This document shows, in pieces, positions 8,429-13,700 of a DNA stretch of 15,292 nucleotides. The notes beneath the pieces are model-generated. The model ran no database searches. It was not told where the DNA came from and worked only from the letters and a program-made list of their open reading frames with translations. The number at the start of each line of letters is the position of its first letter. Position 1 is the stretch's first letter. The DNA is from JAMCXS01 sp964459065 (GTDB lineage Bacteria; Acidobacteriota; Terriglobia; UBA7540), in the NCBI GenBank assembly GCA_964459065.1, contig CAYWMN010000072.1, forward strand, positions 1 through 15,292. The letters are read 5' to 3'. Made by a program: the position numbers and the translations under genes.

Positions 8429-8814
8429 ACTTTTAACCGCACCGGGACTTCGGGTTCAACTGCCAGCAAGACGCTGCCTGAAGAACTTGCTTCGGGAATT
8501 CGTTGTCGGCAAGCGGTCGGCATCAACCGGCTAGTGCCGGCAGCCGTCAACAATTGTGGGACCGAGGAAGTCCGGATCATATTGAGTGAGACAGGGTGCA
8601 AGGAGAGCTTTCTGATGGATCCATGCCGAGGATCTCCTTGCTCAGGGTCGAAACTTTGCAGTACTGCGGATGAGATGACCAACAACGGGGTCTCTTTCGA
8701 AGACCTCGCGCCGAGCTCTGACCTCAAATCGACAGGACTCTCCATCCTCGGAAGTGTAACAATATCTTTCACTCTGCGACGATCAAATCCCTCAGGAGCA
8801 AAGCTTTGAATCAT
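8425..8814 (-). CDS. Doubtful 129-residue open frame overlapping the wzx start
   Basis: I do not recognise this protein. It is soluble, rich in Ser, Pro and Arg, with no membrane segment or motif. The only argument for it is position: its TGA overlaps the wzx ATG as ATGA, and its own ATG overlaps the stop of a tiny upstream frame in the same way. Against it, no Shine-Dalgarno precedes ATG 8814 and third codon positions show no clear G/C preference. A competing frame across 8645-8782 reads as more protein-like. It may be chance, or part of a decayed gene. Confidence 0.22.
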   Translation of the reverse strand: MIQSFAPEGFDRRRVKDIVTLPRMESPVDLRSELGARSSKETPLLVISSAVLQSFDPEQGDPRHGSIRKLSLHPVSLNMIRTSSVPQLLTAAGTSRLMPTACRQRIPEASSSGSVLLAVEPEVPVRLKV

Positions 8815-9282
8815 GGGCCCGACAGTTTTTCGGCAAGACGTTCCTTGTCTCGGCCCCTCGCCACCCGAGGGTTATTCATGGTGTGCCCATTATCCTGCCC
8901 GGGATTCATTTTAGCACTAAGTGAAATTTGTCCTGGCCTTGTGACCAATAGACCGCGTAGCCCGCGAGACCGTGTATAGGAGGGCACGCGTGCCTATTCC
9001 GGGACCTGGAAGGCTGTCGAGGGAATAATCGGCGGCTCTTCTGGCATGGCGCCGCACCATTGGCGCCGGAGACGACAAGGTTTCGAAAAGAAGGAGGATG
9101 TCTTCGGCGTCTTGTAATATGATGAACAGCGTTTCATCAAGCGGGGTTTCCAACCAACGGGCCAGCAAAGAATGATGGCATCACGAATCTTCTGCGCAAC
9201 GGAAATCACCCACCTGAATTCTGCCGTCCCTTAGCGGTTTACTCCGAACGAACGGGGACGGCTGCCGGAGGTAATCCAGAAC
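8429..9282. other. Divergent region between wzx and the DUF218 gene
   Basis: About 850 bases between divergently transcribed genes, too long for promoters alone. It holds the doubtful minus-strand frames at 8425-8909 and an 83-codon minus-strand frame at 8917-9168 that starts with TTG and has no known motif. A 5-bp inverted repeat (CCGGC-TAGT-GCCGG, 8527-8540) lies about 100 bases upstream of wzx. No promoter matching consensus well could be placed for either flanking gene. I see no terminal repeats or transposase motifs. Confidence 0.35.
8811..8909 (-). CDS. Tiny open frame, possible leader or gene remnant
   Basis: A 32-codon frame from ATG 8909, with a second ATG at 8879, ending in a charged stretch (RVARGRDKERLAEKLSGP) that looks more like genuine coding sequence than its surroundings. 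After its TGA the same frame continues with FKALLLRDLIVAE before another stop. That suggests the beginning of a broken gene more than a functional leader peptide. No strong ribosome binding site is present. Confidence 0.18.
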   Translation of the reverse strand: MNPGQDNGHTMNNPRVARGRDKERLAEKLSGP

Positions 9283-10059
9283 ATGCTGAGTAGAGACATT
9301 ACCCACTCGATCGGATATCTGTTTTTTCCCGTAGCGTTGATCTGCGAAATCCTGCTGGTTGGCTTGGCTTTGCTTTGGTTCACTCGAAGGCAGAAAGCCG
9401 GGAAAGTTCTTGTCACTCTAGGAGCAGTCTTGCTCTTCCTGTTGGGGATTCGAGGGATTTCAGCGGTCCTTGTGCGGCCGCTTGAACAGCGTTTTCCCCC
9501 TCTTGCTGTCTCGTCGCGGCATGGTGACCAGCCTGTTTTGAGAGCAGGCATGTTCATTGTGGTGCTTTCCGGTGGTTACTCAACCGACCCGCGCGTCGAC
9601 ATGGTGAGCCACCTTTCAAGCCAAACCGCGGTGCGCGTCCTCAAAGGCGTTTTGCTTTATAAGGAGGTTCCTGGCTGTAAACTCATTCTTTCAGGAGGAC
9701 CGCACGCTGACGCCGAAAGCATGGCCAAGGTGGCTCTGGGGCTGGGGGTAAAAAAGTCGGATGTCATTCTTGAATCAAAGTCAGCCAACACCGAACAGGA
9801 GGCCATCCTTATTGCGCCCATGGTTGGAGAGGCTCCGTTTATCCTGGTAACCTCGGCCTCGCATATGCCGCGGGCAATGGGATTGTTCAGACATCGAGGC
9901 ATGAACCCCATCGCCGCTCCTACCGATTATCTGGCCAAAGACTGGGCGGATTCACTCCCGGACGAAATCTACCCGGGAAGTTACGGGCTTTATGAGGCGG
10001 AACGCGCCGTTTATGAATACCTTGGCATCATCTGGGAAAAGCTCAACCACGAAAGATAA
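9283..10059 (+). CDS. DUF218 (ElyC/SanA/YdcF-like) membrane protein
   Basis: A 258-residue protein with two N-terminal membrane helices (about 9-33 and 41-62) and a DUF218 domain after residue 90, expected on the periplasmic side. Domain landmarks are VVLSGGYS (93-100), LILSGGPHADAESM (134-147), LESKSANTEQEA (163-174), where the family has its conserved S/T-x-x-T/N-x-x-E pattern, and LVTSASHMPRAM (188-199). The two-helix arrangement resembles ElyC, which in E. coli affects peptidoglycan synthesis and undecaprenyl-phosphate use; no enzymatic reaction can be assigned. GGAGGT at 9267-9272, 10 bases before the ATG, fixes the start. Its place beside a locus that consumes the same lipid carrier makes a homeostasis role plausible but unproven. 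Confidence 0.9.
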   Translation: MLSRDITHSIGYLFFPVALICEILLVGLALLWFTRRQKAGKVLVTLGAVLLFLLGIRGISAVLVRPLEQRFPPLAVSSRHGDQPVLRAGMFIVVLSGGYSTDPRVDMVSHLSSQTAVRVLKGVLLYKEVPGCKLILSGGPHADAESMAKVALGLGVKKSDVILESKSANTEQEAILIAPMVGEAPFILVTSASHMPRAMGLFRHRGMNPIAAPTDYLAKDWADSLPDEIYPGSYGLYEAERAVYEYLGIIWEKLNHER

Positions 10060-10394
10060 ACCTTGCCGGCTCCCTGTGATGGGGACTACCGGGCGCCCCG
10101 ATGAGTGTGTGCTTCGCTTGCCCTGAACGGCAAAAAGGAATCCGGTTCTGTGGCAAGAGTCGTGTAAACAGGTTTAAGGGCATCCCTGTGGCGATAGGCT
10201 ATTCACATCAAGAATACAAGTCGCAGTTAGCTTCTCCATACTTCATTCGCATGCGCGGATGGGAGGCAATTGATTTGCCGAGACACGCTGAGGCACTGTT
10301 CATGCAGAATCGAACAGCCCGATGAATTGAGGCATGGGTGATTGGGAAGGTGATAATCCGTAATCTTCAGTGCTACTGCGCAGGAGGTACGTTC
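10060..10394. other. Spacer upstream of the alpha-galactosidase gene
   Basis: No convincing gene. A 74-codon plus-strand frame (10101-10325) has no motif and no ribosome binding site. A possible promoter for the next gene combines TTGAGG (10327-10332) with GATAAT (10352-10357), but the 19-base spacer is longer than ideal. It would give a leader of about 31 bases to ATG 10395. No clear terminator hairpin with a T run follows the DUF218 stop. Confidence 0.3.
10383..10388 (+). promoter_or_regulatory. Shine-Dalgarno that fixes the GH27 start
   Basis: GGAGGT, 6 bases before ATG 10395, is a near-perfect ribosome binding site. It rules out the in-frame upstream start at 10338, which would put 19 extra residues in front of the signal peptide. 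Confidence 0.8.
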
Positions 10395-12107
10395 ATGTCG
10401 GCAAAACGAAGTCTTCACGCATCCAACTCCAGCCTGATTGGGTGGAACGCCCTGAGGGCCGTCATTCTGCTTTTGTTATTTGTTGCTGTCCTGGGGAGCA
10501 CGACCGTTCCAACCTTGAGCGCGCCCGTTGGCGGTCTGAAACTGGCTGCTACTCCGCCCATGGGCTGGAGCCCCTGGGCTCATTACCAGTGCGATTACAC
10601 GGCGCAGACGGTTCTCGCGAACGCCCGAGCGCTGGCGCGGACCGGCCTTGCAGCCCGCGGCTATAAAATGGTGATGACCACCGAGTGTTGGATGCAGAAA
10701 AAGCGCGATGCAGCCGGCAACCTGCAGGCGAACCCGCAGATGTTTCCGCAGGGAATCAAGCCGGTTGCCCAGGCCATTCACGCACTGGGTCTGGAGGTCG
10801 GCATCTATGGGGATGCGGGCTATGCAACCTGTGCCGGGTACGCAGGCGACGGCCAGCCAAAGGAAGGCGGCGAATACCATTTTCTCCGGGACGCCAGGCT
10901 TTATGCCTCCTGGGGTGTCGATTATCTGAAGCTCGACGGCTGCAACGTCTACGTGCCGCCTGGGATCACCCGGCAAGAAGCCTTCCGCCGTGCCTATGCC
11001 GCCGAGGCAGCAGCGCTCAAGCGTGTGGGCCGTCCCGTCGTTTTCTCGGTATCGGCGCCCGCCTACTTCCAGGGTACTCCAGATTGGTACGACGTTATCA
11101 TCTGGTCGGGCCGTTATGGCCAACTGTGGCGCGAAGGCTCAGACATGGCTAACTTCCATGTGAAGAACCCCAACCGAAAGCGTTTTAATAGCGTGCTCTG
11201 GAACTACGCCTACAATCTTCCGCTGGGCCGGTTCCAGAAGCCCGGCAACTGGAACGACCCGGATTTTATCATCGCCGGGGACGGCGGGATGAGCCTTGCA
11301 GAAAGCCGTAGCCAGATGGCCCTGTGGTCGATGATGTCGGCCCCGCTGATTTTGAGCTCAGACGTCGCGAAACTCAGTCCCCAGGCGCTTTCGATCGTCG
11401 GCAATAAGGCCGTGATCGCGATTGACCAGGACTCGATGGGAGAAATGGCCACCCTGGTGCGGCGAACGCCAACGACGGATGTTCTATTCAAACGGCTGAC
11501 TGATGGTGATGATGCCGTGGCAGTGCTGAACCGCAGTGAAACGCCCGTTAAGGTGGATCTGCATCCGGCCGAGTTCGGTTTTGCGACAAGTTCCGCCTGT
11601 ACGCTGGACGCAAAAGACCTGTGGAGCGGCAAGCAACAATCGTCAGTTTCCGCGCTGCAGACGGAAGTCGCCCCACATGACACGGCGATCTGGCGGATTC
11701 ACCCTTCTGCGGAATGTGGAAAACCGTCGCGCACCGGAACGATCACGCTGACAGCTAATGTGAAGTCACGGAAACATAGCATCGATGGTTACGGTCGCTG
11801 CCTTGCCTCTCCCGGAAGCGTGGGGACCTGCGTCGGGACTGCCGGCGAAACGTGGACCGTCACCCCGAGCGGCGCTCTGCGCTCTTCCGGCGGCGAGTGT
11901 CTGGCTGTTATCAACGGGAAGCCGGGTCTGGAAGCATGCCGTGTCGAGAAGGCCCAGTATTGGCGCTACACGCAGAAGGGAAACCTCATCAATCGCGCCG
12001 ATCACCAGTGCCTCGGGGCCGCTGGGGCTGCGAGCAAGCCTCAAAGCCTTGAGATGCAGCCCTGCGGGCACAGTCTGACGAACCAGATCTGGTCACTGCC
12101 AAATTAA
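10395..12107 (+). CDS. Secreted GH27 alpha-galactosidase-like enzyme with ricin-type lectin domain
   Basis: A 570-residue exported glycoside hydrolase expected to release terminal alpha-linked galactose from oligo- or polysaccharides. Residues 1-43 form a signal peptide (basic start, core AVILLLLFVAVLG, likely cut near TLSA). The GH27 barrel begins at TPPMGWSPW (53-61), where family members usually have MGWNSW. The nucleophile is D181 in YLKLDGC and the acid/base is D250 in REGSDM; GNWNDPDF at 284-291 is also typical. A C-terminal beta domain spans about 350-440. Residues about 450-570 resemble ricin B/CBM13, with Q/E-x-W repeats (ETW 485, QYW 521, QIW 564), and probably bind sugar. All catalytic landmarks are present. 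GH27 also contains alpha-N-acetylgalactosaminidases and beta-L-arabinopyranosidases, so the exact substrate is open. Confidence 0.93.
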   Translation: MSAKRSLHASNSSLIGWNALRAVILLLLFVAVLGSTTVPTLSAPVGGLKLAATPPMGWSPWAHYQCDYTAQTVLANARALARTGLAARGYKMVMTTECWMQKKRDAAGNLQANPQMFPQGIKPVAQAIHALGLEVGIYGDAGYATCAGYAGDGQPKEGGEYHFLRDARLYASWGVDYLKLDGCNVYVPPGITRQEAFRRAYAAEAAALKRVGRPVVFSVSAPAYFQGTPDWYDVIIWSGRYGQLWREGSDMANFHVKNPNRKRFNSVLWNYAYNLPLGRFQKPGNWNDPDFIIAGDGGMSLAESRSQMALWSMMSAPLILSSDVAKLSPQALSIVGNKAVIAIDQDSMGEMATLVRRTPTTDVLFKRLTDGDDAVAVLNRSETPVKVDLHPAEFGFATSSACTLDAKDLWSGKQQSSVSALQTEVAPHDTAIWRIHPSAECGKPSRTGTITLTANVKSRKHSIDGYGRCLASPGSVGTCVGTAGETWTVTPSGALRSSGGECLAVINGKPGLEACRVEKAQYWRYTQKGNLINRADHQCLGAAGAASKPQSLEMQPCGHSLTNQIWSLPN

Positions 12108-12166
12108 TTGATGGGGAAGCAACGAGTGGTGGCGGCGGTAATGGGACTGATTACAACAGCTCATGG

Positions 12167-12192
12167 GTTGACAGAGGGAGCACCCTGTCAAC
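12167..12192 (+). terminator. 8-bp hairpin downstream of the GH27 gene
   Basis: GTTGACAG (12167-12174) and CTGTCAAC (12185-12192) are perfect reverse complements around a 10-base loop, 59 bases after the GH27 stop. The position suits a transcription end, yet no T run follows. It might instead be an operator. Confidence 0.35.
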
Positions 12193-12249
12193 TTACAAGG
12201 TGATTGGCTTTCGCCAAATCAATCCGTGAGTTGCTTGAATACAGGTGGC

Positions 12250-12270
12250 GGGAGGGCTGGCAAGCCTCCC
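12250..12270 (-). terminator. GC-rich hairpin between convergent coding regions
   Basis: GGGAGG (12250-12255) pairs with CCTCCC (12265-12270), and the stem extends by two more pairs past a one-base bulge. Read on the minus strand it lies about 160 bases after the remnant's stop; read on the plus strand it comes after the GH27 gene. The strong stem suggests transcription termination in both directions, although no U-rich tail is present. Confidence 0.35.
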
Positions 12271-12430
12271 TCATCTTGCACGTCTCCATCAGGGCTGATG
12301 ACGAGGCGGAAAAGAGTCATATTGGGCTGGAACTTCACGCAGGTGGAATTCCGGCCCTTTTTGAGTTTGCTGCTCCTGACGCCTTGCCGGTCCTTCACGC
12401 CATCGGGCTGCGAACTGACTCCGACGCCAT

Positions 12431-12772
12431 CTATTGCACCTTCAGCGTGATCTGGGTGGTTGCGGATAGGCTACCGGACTTGGCGGTTACTAGCAGAGCA
12501 TAAGTGCCCGTCGGAGTTGAGTTGGCAGAACTGGCGCTTGTGTTGGAATTGCCTCCGCCGCAACCAGCGCAGAGTGCCACCAGCAGCGCCAGCGTAGCCC
12601 ACGGAGCGGCTCGCCGCAGGCGTGCTCCTTTGGGGCCGAATTTCACTAGCAGCAACAACGCCAGCAACCCGATGATGGCGAGCCACACCGTCAAGGGCAG
12701 GGAACCCGATGGGGGCGGCCCAAAAGTTCCCGGACCCGGCCCACCACGGCGGGCGGCCGCGTAATCGTGCAT
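12431..12772 (-). pseudogene. C-terminal remnant of a large surface protein
   Basis: A 113-codon frame that looks like the end of a bigger protein rather than a complete gene. It has a Gly/Pro-rich opening (RRGGPGPGTFGPPPSGS), a hydrophobic segment (LTVWLAIIGLLALLLLV), a basic patch (KGARLRR) and a second hydrophobic segment. Then come CAGCGGG, a Ser/Thr-rich linker and a beta-rich tail (GTYALLVTAKSGSLSATTQ, then ITLKVQ). I associate that tail with repeat-containing secreted proteins of Acidobacteriota. The ATG at 12772 has no ribosome binding site and an in-frame TGA lies nine codons upstream, next to the tRNA fragment, so the N-terminal bulk is missing. Alternatively it is a small membrane protein, which I think less likely. 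The family link is from memory of architecture, not from a search. Confidence 0.5.
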
Positions 12773-12800
12773 TAGAAGACTTTGTGCCTGGATTCAACGC

Positions 12801-12845
12801 TGGCGGGGATGACGGGACTCGAACCCGCGGCCTCATGGGTGACAG
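12801..12845 (-). pseudogene. 3' half of a tRNA-Asp(GUC) gene, probable attachment-site remnant
   Basis: Read on the minus strand this begins with the anticodon loop CTGTCAC (anticodon GTC). It continues with the 3' anticodon-stem strand CCATG, the 5-base variable loop AGGCC, a full T arm (GCGGG TTCGAGT CCCGT), the 3' acceptor strand CATCCCC, discriminator G and an encoded CCA. The T arm is the same as I know it in enterobacterial tRNA-Asp, and G73 fits aspartate. The 5' half is absent: the bases before the loop (GGGAA) cannot pair with CCATG, and no D arm follows. It is therefore a fragment with its break exactly at the anticodon loop, a common crossover point for tyrosine recombinases. No integrase lies in the window. 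Confidence 0.8.
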
Positions 12846-12998
12846 TTCCCAAAACAAAAACAAGGATGATTAGCTGTAATTGGATTTCAGCCTGTATTAA
12901 TGCGCCTGTGAGCGTGTTCCGGAATTTCTTGTGCAATGCCAGCAAAAGCCAGCGTGTAACGCATAATAAGGGCAGTTACGTTACAATTCACATGACAC

Positions 12999-13614
12999 GC
13001 GCGGGGCTCAATCTTGGCAATGGGGGTTCCATTCAATTAGAGCCAGTATTCGTTCCAGTCCTCCTGGTTGTATCCGCCCAGGCAAAAAAACAACCGGCGC
13101 CCCTTCACCCCCCTGCGGGAAGCTCAAAGTCCTGCCGAAACCAGGCGTATCCGTTAAAGACCGGCGGGACGGTGCCTGCGTCACCTCCCCGCAGCAGCAG
13201 GTTAAGCGTCGTCTTCCATTGCTTCGCGTCCCGGAAATCCTCCAGCTGATATCCTCGTAAGTAACCCTGTTCCTGATTCAGCGATGCCTTATCGTTGTCC
13301 GGGCCCACCCTTGCCTACCACCAGGGAATTTCGACTCGTGTCCGGGCGCTCGATAGGGCCAGCAAAAACTCCCTGGAATCATTCAATTCATAATGACGCC
13401 CGCTCAGCTTGTTGCGGAGTCCAACGCTCCTGACGCCGCCTCCTGTCATGAGCAATTCCCAGTCAAGATACCGGTTGCTCAAGATAAGCCGTTGCCCCTC
13501 CGCATATTTCCTCTCCTCCCCTTTCGGTCCAGACGAACCAAAAGCCGAGGCGCTCAAGGCACTTGTCGAGGCTAAAGAAGCGAGACCGGACTTGATGAAG
13601 TCACGCCGCTTCAT
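12999..13614 (-). pseudogene. Broken Tat-exported carbohydrate-active gene
   Basis: From ATG 13614, with AGGAGGA 3 bases upstream, the frame encodes a twin-arginine signal (MKRRDFIKSGLASLAS). A beta-rich segment follows (NRYLDWELLMTGGGVRSVGL, DSREFLLALSSARTRVEI), resembling the N-terminal sandwich of large glycoside hydrolases. After 99 codons a TAG (13315-13317) interrupts, but the same frame continues for 69 codons (LEDFRDAKQWKTTLN, NGYAWFRQDFELPAGG) in the style of a GH2-type jelly roll. A frameshift at the G6 run (13108-13113) moves the reading to another frame: RRLFFCLGGYNQEDWNEYWL, then TAA (13037-13039), then LNGTPIAKIEP. Recognisable sequence ends near 12999, before the tRNA fragment. 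Three lesions plus the missing C-terminus make it non-functional. The start lies 86 bases after the neighbouring gene's stop, so both were probably one transcript. Confidence 0.8.
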
Positions 13615-13617
13615 GCG

Positions 13618-13624
13618 TCCTCCT
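13618..13624 (-). promoter_or_regulatory. Intact Shine-Dalgarno of the broken Tat gene
   Basis: AGGAGGA on the minus strand ends 3 bases before ATG 13614. It sets the start at the Tat signal, not at the longer in-frame ATG 13704, and shows that the gene was once well translated. Confidence 0.7.
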
Positions 13625-13700
13625 GGTGTTCTGACGTACAGATGTTTTGAGCCCGATCCGGGCTGAAAAACCGACATCTCCCCGCAGGGCCAGCCAAGAA

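Larger units (their letters stand above)
12108..12430. other. Convergent spacer after the GH27 gene
   Basis: This lies between the stop of the plus-strand GH27 gene and the stop of the minus-strand remnant at 12431. It holds the two hairpins listed separately. A 99-codon plus-strand frame (12204-12503) starts with TTG and runs antisense into the remnant. It has no motif and I treat it as non-coding. Confidence 0.4.

Noticed and set aside
8414..8809. Plus-strand 131-codon frame in the divergent region
   Set aside because: Mirror of the minus-strand frames there, with no ribosome binding site and no recognisable motif.
10476..11123. Minus-strand 215-codon frame
   Set aside because: Antisense to the strongly supported GH27 gene, with no motif of its own.
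12204..12503. Plus-strand 99-codon frame after GH27
   Set aside because: TTG start, no motif, and it runs antisense into the surface-protein remnant. Kept only as a note in the spacer entry.
12471..12863. Minus-strand 130-codon frame spanning the tRNA fragment
   Set aside because: Its VRVPSSPP segment is the tRNA T arm and acceptor read as protein. It runs through the remnant in a different frame and has no ribosome binding site.
12782..13249. Plus-strand 155-codon frame beginning MCLDSTLAGMTGLEPAASWV
   Set aside because: The TGLEPAASWVT stretch is simply the antisense reading of the tRNA-Asp fragment, a well-known false protein motif. The rest is antisense to the broken Tat gene.
13315..13317. 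In-frame TAG as possible recoding (pyrrolysine or amber suppression)
   Set aside because: The same gene also has a frameshift, a TAA and a missing C-terminus, so ordinary decay explains the TAG more simply.
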